A DNA stretch of 64,000 bases, taken from positions 683,475 through 747,474 of the forward strand of contig KV748250.1 in assembly GCA_001692895.1 (NCBI GenBank), read 5' to 3'. The position numbers and the translations under genes were made by a program. The notes beneath the pieces were generated by a model that searched no databases, was not told where the DNA came from, and saw nothing but the letters and a program-made list of their open reading frames with translations. This document shows positions 54,763-64,000 of this stretch, one piece after another; position 1 is the stretch's first letter; the number at the start of each line of letters is the position of its first letter. Source of the stretch: Cenococcum geophilum 1.58. Taxonomy: Eukaryota > Ascomycota > Dothideomycetes > Gloniales > Gloniaceae.

Positions 54763-57183
54763 GTACCCCCCCTTTAAACTCGAGCTTCTATAAGATGGGG
54801 TTGTAGTAGTTCTAGGTAGAGTTTGTGAAAGTCTTTTACGGCTTGTATAAGTCCTATAGAGTTAACGGGTTCCCATAAGGGCTTAGTAAAGCCTTTCTAT
54901 TTCGTAAGGTATATATATTTACGTTTCCGTTTATCGTACTTAATATTGTTAACTCTTTTAATAAGGTACTTATCCTTACTATCTACTTTAACTAGTGGAG
55001 GAGGGTCCTAGATCTGTCTAGGCAGGGCGTCTAATATAGGGGTAGTGGGGTGGAGGACTAACGTATAGAATACGGGGTGGATTTTAACCGTATTAGGGAG
55101 CTTTAATTGGTAGGCATAAGGAGAGATAACCTTTTTAACCTCGTAAGGGCCAGCGTTCTTCTAATTAAGCTTCTTAGTAGGTTATTTTATATTTAGATTT
55201 CTTATATCTAGCTAGATAAAGTTACTAATTTAGTAGGCTAGTGCTAGGGTTTGGTTCTTATTTGCTATAGCTTTATAGACAGATTGGGCCCATATTATTT
55301 TGTTAGTAAGGAATTCTTATAGTTCTTCCATCTTTTTTATAAATTCGTTTGCTTCTATAACTTATAGGGTATAATAGGCGGGGCGAGGAATATTACTAAA
55401 GGGTTTAAAACCCATTTGTGGATGCTAGCCGTAGTTAGCTAGGAATGGGGAGACCTTTATAGTTTCCGAGACGGAGTTATTTATAGTAAACTCGGCGAAT
55501 ATAAGCCAGTCTATCTAGTTATCCTATAAATACAACGTATATATCCGAATATACTATTCTATTATAGCATTTATACATTCCATTTAACTATCTGTCTCTA
55601 GGTAGTATACTATAGATAATAGTACTTTAATATAGAGTTAAGTAGTTAGTTCTTTCTAGAATGCGGAGATAAACTGGCTGCCTCTATTAGAGATAATTGT
55701 TTTGGGGAGTCCGTAGAGTTTCTATACGTAATTTAGGAATAGTTAGGCAACGGTAGATATTAATATATTAGGGCAGGCGATTAAGTGTCTTATCTTAGAT
55801 AGTTAGTCTATAACTACTATAATATTTGTGCAGCCTTTACTTACGGGGAGGTTAATAATAAAGTTAATTAAGATATCCTTCTATCTTTAGTCCGGAATAG
55901 GTAATAGTTTTAGAAAGCCGTTATATGTCTTATATAAGGCTTTAGCTCATTAGTAGGTATAGCAGCTAGAGACGTACCTTTATATTATATTATGTATATT
56001 TAGCTAGTAGTATTCCCGTTAGAGTAGTTCTAGGGTTTTTCCTTAGCCTAGGTAGCCGGCTACTAGTAGGTTATATACGTGTTTAAGGAGTTTAAGCTTA
56101 AGTTTATCGTAATTAGGGATAACTAGACGGTTCCGGTAATATAAGCGGTCTCTACAAGCTTTATATTTATTTAGAGAAATCCTTTTAGAGCGTCTAACGC
56201 CCTCTTAAATTAGTTTAAGCGTCTCTTAGATGAACTTATTATTTAGGTATTTGTCGGCTATAATTTATTTAATAGTTTAATCAGTTATTTTAAGGACGTA
56301 TACCGTAAGATCCTTAGTAGGGCGTTTAAATAGCTTGGGATAAAGTAGGGTCTAATTACGGTAGGAGCGTACTTCTTCTTAAGCTAGTGCGTCTTATAAA
56401 CGTTAGGTTAGGGCATTAGGCTTCTAGCCTTAAACGCCTAGGCGGTAAGTAATTAAGAATTGGAAATAGGATAGGTACTCTAACCAGCGGGCTTAACGAT
56501 AGCTTAGCTGTTTTATGGTTATAAAGTACTATAGGTTTTTATAGTCGCTAAGGACCTTAATTAGAAATCTAGCGCCTTCTAGTTTAGGTTGCTATTGTTT
56601 AAAACATCTAATAATAGCCAGCAATTCCTTATTGTAGATCTCGTAGTTATATTTAGCTAGGCTTAGTCGTTTTAAGAAGTAAGCTACTAGGTATAATACT
56701 CTATCCTTATTATATTAAGATAGGATACCTCTAATAACGTAGTTGGATAAATTAGCTTCTATAATACTTATTCGGTTTAGGTTAAAGTATTAGAGTACGG
56801 GTGCGGTAGTAAATATAACTTTTAGATAAGTAAAGGCCTTCTTATATTCCTTATTAAAGATAAAGGCTTTATCCTTTCGGGTTAGAGCTATAAGGGGTAA
56901 AACTAGGGCGGAGAAGTTATTAATAAACTGTTGGTAGAAGTTAGTAAATCCTATAAATGCTCTTATATCCTTAATATTCTTGGGTTCCTACTAATTTACA
57001 ATTGCTTTAACTTTCTTAGGGTCCATTTATACGCCATCTATGGAGATAATAAGTCCTAGGTATAGGACTTTAGTTTTATAAAACTCGTATTTATCTATAT
57101 CTAATTATAGGCTAGCTCCGCGTAAGGCTTATAGGACCAGTTTAATATATTTTTGGTATTTAGCCAGATTATTACTATATATT
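54394..57183 (-). mobile_element. Gypsy element D, 3' part (3' LTR, chromodomain to RT)
   Basis: Left half of an antisense Gypsy element: 3' LTR 54394-54762, then chromodomain, integrase and RNase H, ending inside RT at 57183. Element E, of the same family, interrupts it there, and D continues at 63072-64000. It aligns with 57184-59970 of E base for base but is much more RIP-altered, with extra G-to-A and C-to-T changes. It is therefore the older copy. D itself interrupts the LINE. Confidence 0.92.
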
Positions 57184-57553
57184 TGTCACGGAGTAAGCAC
57201 AAGCGGTGATAATATATAGCGAAGTAGGTATTATTAAGCTATATACATGAACTGCGTAATGAAGTCAAGACGTTGCGTAAGGAAAGAAGGTAGGGAAACG
57301 GGAAGAAAGGGCATATATCGTTGACTTGGTTGCTTGGTTAACACGTGCATAGGCAGAATANGGTTTAGGTCGTGGTCCTGGCAGAACTTGGCAGAATTCG
57401 GTGGAACTTAGCAGAATATAGCAGAATGCCGTAGATTGCCGTTAGATTGCCATTAGATTGCCATTAGATTGCCATTTCGCGGTTAGTCTCTAATTGCTAA
57501 GTTGGTAGAAACAGGTAGACGTGTGCAAGGTGTTACGGGGGTGTCCCATAACA
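57184..57553 (-). repeat. 3' LTR of Gypsy E
   Basis: 370 bp, TGTCACGGAGTAAG...GTCCCATAACA. It pairs with 62702-63071. A C7 tract (AGTACCCCCCC) beside it is the polypurine tract read on the other strand. One N lies at 57361. Confidence 0.95.
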
Positions 57554-60500
57554 GTACCCCCCCTTTAAACTTGAGCTTCTGCGAGATAGGGCTGTGGTAG
57601 TTCTAGGTGGAGTTCATAAAAGTCTTCTACGGCTTATATAAGTCCTACAGAGTTAACGGGTTCCTATAAGGACTTAGTAAAGCCTTTCCATTTCGTAAGA
57701 TATATATATTAGCGTTTCCGTTTATTATACTTAATATCATTAATTCTTTTAACAAAGTACTTGTTCTCACCATCCACTTTAACTAGTGGGGGAGGGTCTT
57801 ATATCTATTTAGGCAGGGCGTCTAATACGGGGGTAGTAGGGTGAAGAACTGACGTATAGAATACGGGGTGGATTTTAACCGTATTAGGGAGCTTTAATTA
57901 GTAGGCATAAGGAGAGATAACCTTTTCAACCTTATAAGGGCCAGCGTTCTTCCAATTAAGTTTCTTAGTAGGTCGTTTTGTGTTCAGATTTCTTATGTCT
58001 AGCCAGACGAAATCACCAATTTGGTAGGCCAGTGCTGGGGTTTGTTTTTTATTCGCTGCGGCTTCGTAGATAGATTGAGCCCATATCATCTCATCGGTAA
58101 GGAACTGTTGTAGTTCCTCTATCTTCTCTACGAATTTATTTGCTTCTACGACTTATAAGGCGTAATAAGTAGGGTAAGGAACATTACTAAAGGGTTTAAA
58201 ACCCATTCGTGGGTACTGGCCGTAATTGGCCAGAAATGGGGAGACTTTCGTAGTTTCCAAGACGGAGTTATTTATAGTAAACTTAGCAAATACGAGCTAG
58301 TTAATCCAGTTATCCTACAAATACAACGTGTATATCCAAATATACTATTCCATTATAGCATTTACGCGTTCTGTTTGGCCATCCGTTTCTAGGTAATACG
58401 CGGTAGACAATAGTGCTTTAATACGGAGTTAAGTAGTTAGTTCTTTCCAGAATGCTAAAATAAACTAGCTGCCTCTATTGGAGACAATCGTTTTAGGGAG
58501 TCCGTAGAGTTTCTATATATAATCTAGGAATAGTCGGGCGACGGTAGGCGTTGATATATTAGGGCAGGCGATCAAGTATCTTATTTTAGATAGTTGGTCT
58601 ATAACTACCATAATGTTCGTGCAGCCTCTACTCTCAGGAAGGTCAACAACAAAGTCGATTAAGATATCCCTCTATCTTTGGTCCAGAACAGGCAGCGGCT
58701 TTAAAAGACCGTTATACGTCTTATGCGAGGCTTTAGCTCGTCGGTAGGTATAGCAGCTAGAGACGTACCTTCGTGTTATATTATGCATATTCGGCCAATA
58801 ATACTCCCGTTAGAGTAGTTCCAGGGTCTTTCCTCGGCCTAGGTAGCCGGCGATAGGTAGATCATATACGTGTTTAAGGAGTTTGAGCTTAAGCTTATTA
58901 TAATTAGGGACAACTAAACGGTTCCGGTAATACAAGCGGTTTCCGCAGGCTTCGCATTTACTTAGAGAAATCTTTTTAGAGCGTCTAATACCATTTTGCA
59001 TTAGCTTAAGCGTCTCTTAGATAAACTCGTCATTTGGGTATTTATTGACTATAATCTGTTTAATCGATCGATTAGTCATTTCAAGGACGTGTATTATAAG
59101 ATCTTCAGTAGGAGGGTCAAATAGTTTAGGGCGAAGCAGGGTCTAATTTCAATAAAAGCGCGCTTCTTCCAAGGCTAGCGCGTCTTGCGAGCGTCGGGTT
59201 AGAGTATTAGGCTTCTGGCCTTAGACACCTAAGCAGTATATAATTAAAAATCGGAAACGAGACAAATATTCTAACTAGCGGGCCTAACGGTGACTTAGCT
59301 ATTTTATAGTCGTAAAGTACTATAGGTTCTTATAGTCGCTAAGAACCTTAATTGGAAATCCAGCGCCTTCTAGTTCGGGTCGCCATTATTTAAAATATCT
59401 AATAATAGCTAACAATTCCTTATCATAGATCTCGTAGTTACATTCGGCTAGGCTTAGTCATTTTAAGAAGTATACTATAGGGTACAATACTCCATCCTCG
59501 TTATATTAAGACAGGATGCCTCTAGTGACGTAGTTAGATGAGTTAGCTTCTATAACACTTATTTAGTTTAGATCGAAGTATTAGAGCACAGGCGTAGTAG
59601 TAAATATAACCTTTAGATAGGCAAAGGCCTTCTTACATTCCTTATTAAAGATAAAAACTTTATCCTTTCAGGTTAGAGCTACAAGGGGTAAAACCAGGGC
59701 AGAGAAGTTATTAATAAACCGTTAGTAGAAATTAGCAAATCCTATAAAGGCTCTTACATCCTTAACGTTCTTAGGTTCTTGCCAGTTTACAATTGCTTCA
59801 ACTTTCTTCGGGTCCATTCGTATACCATTTATAGAAATGAGGAGTCTAAGGTATAGGACTTCCGTTTTATAGAACTCGCATTTATCTACATCCAATTATA
59901 GACCAGCTCCGTGTAGGGCTTATAGGATAAGGTCAACGTATTTCCGATATTCGGTCAGGTTATTACTATATATTAAGATATCGTCAATATAAGCAGTACA
60001 GAAGATGTCTAGGTAGGGGCGCAGGGTATTGTTTATATAATGTTAAAACGAGCTCGGAGCGTTTACGAGGCCAAATAGCGTCACTAAGTATTCAAATAGT
60101 CTATACTAAGTACGAAATACAGTAAGCTATTTATCTCCTTTTGCTATATAGAGGCGGTTAAATGCAGAGATAATATTAAGCTTCATATAGTAGCGAGCCT
60201 TGCTTAGTCGGTTCAGTGTCTCCTATATTAACGGGATTAGATATCGGTTCTTAATAGTGACGGCGTTAAGAGCTCAGTAGTCTATATAGAAGCGCAGACC
60301 GCCGCCAGGTTTCTTAACAAAGATCACTAGTGCGGCCATAGGTAATAAGCTTGCTCTAATAAATCCTTTGCTTAGGTTCTTATCTAAATACTTTCATAGT
60401 ACTTAGAGTTTGTTTTAGGACATCCTATATAAGGGTCCAAATCTAGGCTGCTTTCCTTCTTTAAGTACAATCTTATGGTTATACAATTGGTGTTCCGGTA

Positions 60501-61420
60501 GCTTATCGGCTTCCTTCCGTAAAAATGCCTCTAGGCGGTTATAGTACTCTACTAGTACCTTTATAGCAGGGTCAATGTGCTTCTTCGGTGCTAAGGCCTT
60601 CTTGATATTAGCTATAGTGACAGTAAAGATTGTATATTTAGGTTTCTTAGCAAGTTGCGCTAACAGAGTAGCTCTAATTATACGGATATCTAGGGTACCG
60701 AGCTCGCTCGGATTGTCTATAGTTTCTTATTTGGGTTTAGGTTTAGTATTAAGTACGGAGTTAGTATTAGATTTGGGTTCGGGTTCTTTAAAAATCCTTT
60801 TTATAGTTAGATACTAGTCCTTCTAATATCTTTATATAGTGAGCTTAAGCTTCTGCCTGTCTTTAGGCAGTACAGTACTTAGGGCCAATTTGTGGAGTTC
60901 GGTGGAATTCCCGGATCCTTAATGGATATTGGTGGAAATCTTAGGCTAGTGGATCTTAGCGGATTCCCTAGATTTTAGTTTGGGGTTAAGGCGGTGCGTT
61001 ATATAACACTTCTGCTTGCAACGGGAGGCGGTAAATAGAAGCTTAAGGTTGTCCCAATTAATAGTTACCTTATATAGCTTCATCCAGGGTTGTCTAAGGA
61101 TCACTAAGTGACCCAGGGTGGTAACGAAAAGCTTAATTAGTTCTTCGTAGTTTAGGTATTAGAGTCTTAGGGTTACCACGTAGGTGATACGGCCTGAGAT
61201 AGTGCGTTTGCCATTAAATCTAAATACGTCAATATGCCGGTTAAGGGGGGTTAGGGTAAAACCATTATCTTACATAAAGATCTTGTTAATAAATCCTATG
61301 CCGCTAGCTCCTGTGTTAATTAGGATTTAAACATTAGCCTGTTAACTATTCTGCCGAAGATGACAGTTAATAGTTATACTACGGTCCCAAGAGTCAGAGT
61401 TCGTGACGTTAAATACGTTC
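57554..61420 (-). pseudogene. Gypsy E pol
   Basis: Protease LINTGASGIGFINKIFM (about 61325-61275). RT about 60480-59800 with [35 protein letters not shown] and an intact AYIDDILIYS active site (59966-59996). RNase H about 59700-59100. Integrase about 59001-57950: a zinc region with HVYDLPIAGY and a C-x2-C changed to CYTYRRAK, then ILIDFVVDLPESRG, IVSNRGSQF (second Asp changed to Asn) and TERVNAIME with the catalytic Glu. SH3-like/chromodomain end: IGDFVWLDIRNLNTKRPTKK (58030-57970) and YNKR..LIYI (about 57730). Stops are few and sit at Gln/Trp. Inactive by RIP, but all domains are present. Confidence 0.92.
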
Positions 61421-61477
61421 AACGAGATCCTATAGCAGAGCCGTCCCGGAGAGCGACTTAGCTCTAGGACCTTCCTT

Positions 61478-62663
61478 TTAGAGGCGATCGGGGTAGGGTT
61501 CTTGTGGGATGTCGGCTATAGCTTCGTCCTTATAAATGGTGCTTACTAGACGTAGGGGTGGAACTAGATAAAGATCGGGGACGGTAACCGGAAGATCAAT
61601 GTGGTAAACGGCTGCCAGTGCTGGCCGTTCGTAAATCGTTTCAGGGCATAGAGACGGAGTAATAGTTCGAGAGGTAGGAGCCACTTCTACATTTAAAGCA
61701 GAGGCCTAGCTTAATGCGTTATTCTCGTTCAGAGGACCCTAATAGGGCGTATCCTAGGGTCCTAGTATTAATATCTATGGCGTCAGGGTGCTTAGGTTAA
61801 GACGATGACTTAGTAGACGTTTACGGGGTTGTTATATTATACCGATAAACGGGCTTTAGTATAAGGCGTAGTATATCATTATACCGTTTGTTAATAACGT
61901 TTGCGCAGGCGTCAAGAGTTTCCAAGAGGTCTACGCCTATTAGGGAGGTTTTTAGTTCAGGGCTTAGGGATTCAACGAGGCTGTTAATTAGTGCGGAGTT
62001 ATTCCAGCCTGTTTCCTTTACGTAGCGGTTAAATTTAGAGAAGTATACTAGGAAACTTTTCTTTTCTTAAGTCATTTGGTTTATCTTTCTTTAAGCGGTA
62101 GCTTGGCGGTTCAGGTCACCGTATATGGCTTTAAGAAGTGTGACTAGGCTTTATACTGAGTTTGGTTGGAGAGGTTTAATAAGGTCAGCTACGTCTCTTC
62201 CTAGTTAACTTAGGGCGTAATAGAGTCGGTTGGCTTCGGTTAGGTAGCGGTTAGCATTACCGGTTAGCTTATTCTTAAGCCGGCTTAAAAATAACTAAAG
62301 CTCTCGTCGTTTACCGGTGAATACTAGGGGGTCTAGTAGTTTCTCGGATCGTTTCGGTGCGGTAGTCGGCTCTATAGGGTAAGTAACTACTACTAATTCG
62401 GGGCTTGCGTTCCGCGTATTCATCTCCAGAGATAGCGTTCGGTCTTGGGGCCTTAATATAGGCATCTTAAGGATACGGACTTCTTCTTAAAGTGCTTTAA
62501 TTAATTATTGTTATCGTGCTTCTTATTTGGCTTGCTGTTAAGTTAAAGTGGCTTAGTGCTGTGCAAGGGCGTCCGTAAAGGACTTCTGTATACCTACTAA
62601 TTATTCTTGGAGTGCGGCCATAATAGCGTCGGCCATTGCGGGGGCTTTAGGGTCGTTCTGCAT
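61478..62663 (-). pseudogene. Gypsy E gag
   Basis: Starts at the ATG at 62663 (MQNDPKAPAMADAIMAAL), 39 bp inside the 5' LTR. A coiled-coil-like N-terminus is followed by a gag domain with FTGKRRELQLFLSRLKNKL (about 62345-62285), DVADLIKPL and FLVYFSKFNRYVKETGWNN (about 62065-62005). A Pro-rich tail open over 61684-61478 leads to the protease. Only a few TAG/TAA codons interrupt. No CCHC knuckle was seen, which fits some chromovirus gags. Confidence 0.85.
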
Positions 62664-62701
62664 TTTTGGAGGGTGGTGTGAGTTTTTTTAACGCAACGTA
62701 G

Positions 62702-63071
62702 TGTCACGGAGTAAGCATAAGCGGTGATAATATATAGCGAAGTAGGTATTATTAAGCTATATACATAAACTGCGTAATAAAGTCAAGACGTTGCGTAAGG
62801 AAAGAAGGTAGGGAAACGGGAAGAAAGGGCATATATCGTTGACTTGGTTGCTTAGTTAACACATACATGGGCAGAATAGGGTTCAGGTCGTGGTCCTAGC
62901 AGAACTTAACAGAATTCGGTGGAACTTGGCAGAATATGGCAGAATGCCGTAGATTGCCGTTAGATTGCCATTAGATTGCCGTTAGATTGCCATTTCGCGG
63001 TTGGTCTCTAATTGCTGAGTTAGTGGAAACAGATAGACGTGTGCAAGGTGTTACGGGGGTGTCCCGTGACA
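62702..63071 (-). repeat. 5' LTR of Gypsy E
   Basis: 370 bp, TGTCACGGAGTAAG...GTCCCGTGACA, followed by the target duplicate ATATT. It contains the GGCAGAAT cluster (62892-62945) and four GATTGCC(G/A)TTA units (about 62953-62992). Confidence 0.95.
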
Positions 63072-64000
63072 ATATTAAGATATCGTTAATATAAGCAGTA
63101 TAAAAGATATCTAGGTATGGGCGTAGGGTATTATTTACGAAGTATTAGAATAAACTTGGGGCGTTTGCGAGGCCAAACGGTATTACTAAGTACTTAAATA
63201 ATCCGTATTGGGTACGAAATGCAGTAAGCTATTCGTCTCCTTTTGCGATTTAGAGGTAATTAAACGTATGGATAATATTAAGCTTTGTATAGAAGCGAGC
63301 CTTACTTAATTGGTTTAGTATCTCTTAGATTAACGGGATTAGGTATTAGTTCTTAATAGTGATAGCGTTAAGGGCTTAGTAGTCTATATAGAAGCGTAAA
63401 CCGCCGCTAGGTTTCTTAATAAAGATTACTAGTATAGCTACGGGTAAAGAACTTGCTCTAATAAATCCTTTATCTAGATATTCGTCTAAGTACTTCTGTA
63501 GTACCTAGAGTTTGTTTTAGAATATCCCGTATAAGGGTCCAAATCCGGGATATTTTCCTTCTTTAACTATAATCTTATAATTATATAAACGGTATTCCGG
63601 TAGCTTATTGGCTTCCTTTTATAAGAATATATCTAGATAATTATAGTACTCTACTAGTACCTTTGTGGCGGGGTTAGTGTATTTCTTCGGTATTAAGGCC
63701 TTCTTAATATCGGCCATTGTAATAGTAAAGATTGTATACTTGGGTTTCCTAGCGAGTCGTACTAATAGGGTAGCTCCAATTATATAGATATCTAGGGTAT
63801 TAAGTAAGCTTAGATCGTCCTTAGTTTCTTATATAGTTTTTTATTTAGGTTTAGGTTTAGTATTAGGTACGGAGTTAGTATTAGATTTAGGTTTAGGTTC
63901 TTTAAGTATTCTTTTTATAGTAGAATACCAGTTCTTCTAGTACTTTCGTATATTAAGCTTAAGCTTCTGCTTAGTTTAGGGCGGTAGGGTAGTTAGGGTT
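63072..64000 (-). pseudogene. Gypsy D, RT N-terminal part continuing out of the window
   Basis: Resumes element D after E. It aligns with about 59970-60900 of E (RT palm and fingers, protease-RT linker), with additional RIP changes. YINDILIYS straddles the insertion point. The element runs off the right edge, so its gag and 5' LTR are not visible. Confidence 0.9.

Larger units (their letters stand above)
57184..63071 (-). mobile_element. Complete Gypsy element E, 5.9 kb, nested in its own family
   Basis: 5888 bp with 370-bp LTRs (57184-57553 and 62702-63071) and a perfect target duplication ATATT (57179-57183 and 63072-63076). It has gag, protease, RT, RNase H, integrase and chromodomain on the minus strand. 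The target is the RT active-site region of copy D: the flanks rejoin as the sequence found uninterrupted at about 59966-59996 of E itself. LTR differences are transitions only where compared. It is the best-preserved element in the window after A, but stops at Gln/Trp still block it. Confidence 0.95.

Noticed and set aside
60575..60817. 80-codon plus-strand frame in Gypsy E
   Set aside because: Antisense to the protease-RT linker of a well-preserved pol.
1..64000. Alternative genetic code with TAG/TAA read as Gln
   Set aside because: In-frame TAG/TAA at Gln positions is widespread in the elements, but Trp positions are also stops, Cys and His read Tyr, and CpA is depleted. RIP explains all of these. 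The intact transporter uses normal CAG/CAA and ends in TAG.

Overview
The window looks like an AT-rich, transposon-packed compartment of a filamentous ascomycete (Pezizomycotina). Three things point there. The elements are typical fungal Ty3/Gypsy, Ty1/Copia, hAT and Tad-like LINE types. The one intact gene has short introns (54-61 bp) with GTAAGT/GTGAGT/GTTAGT donors and CTAAC-type branch sites. Almost every element carries the signature of repeat-induced point mutation (RIP): CpA/TpG is nearly absent, TpA is in excess, and conserved Gln and Trp codons have become TAG/TAA stops. I cannot name a species.

Layout, left to right. 1-10.1 kb: remains of two Gypsy copies of one family (F), a sliver of another Gypsy, and a long antisense Copia polyprotein (H). 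10.1-14.6 kb: very AT-rich DNA with no recognisable gene, but with a degenerate palindromic motif recurring about every 160-275 bp. 14.65-20.79 kb: host DNA of near-normal composition, split by a decayed hAT transposon (15.6-17.9 kb). It carries the only gene I believe intact, a four-exon MFS monocarboxylate-type transporter (18195-19762). 20792-36360: one Copia element (I) with matched LTRs and an ATAGA target duplication. It holds a complete 8.0 kb Gypsy element (A, 22478-30478), a 2.5 kb hAT element (31306-33807) and a solo LTR (35273-35494), each with its own target duplication. 36361-36.8 kb: host DNA resumes briefly. 36.8-48.4 kb: a Gypsy LTR plus gag (G), a truncated A-family Gypsy (B), an inverted fragment of C family, and an LTR-to-LTR Gypsy (C) with its own solo-LTR insertion. 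48.4-50.6 kb: unassigned RIP-altered sequence with a 160-bp tandem duplication and minisatellites. About 50.6-54.39 kb: an antisense Tad-like LINE. 54394-64000: a Gypsy element (D) interrupted at its reverse transcriptase active-site region by a younger copy of its own family (E, 57184-63071).

The genes do not form a pathway. The transporter is the only plausible host function; everything else is mobile-element coding sequence in decay. The most unusual piece is a separate ORF in element A (23012-23702). It runs against gag-pol and encodes a cysteine-cluster plus predicted coiled-coil protein, placed tail-to-tail with pol just inside the 3' LTR.

No rRNA, tRNA or CRISPR array was recognised. 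Domain boundaries in RIP-damaged elements were read by eye and are approximate. LTR ends, splice sites and target duplications were read base by base.
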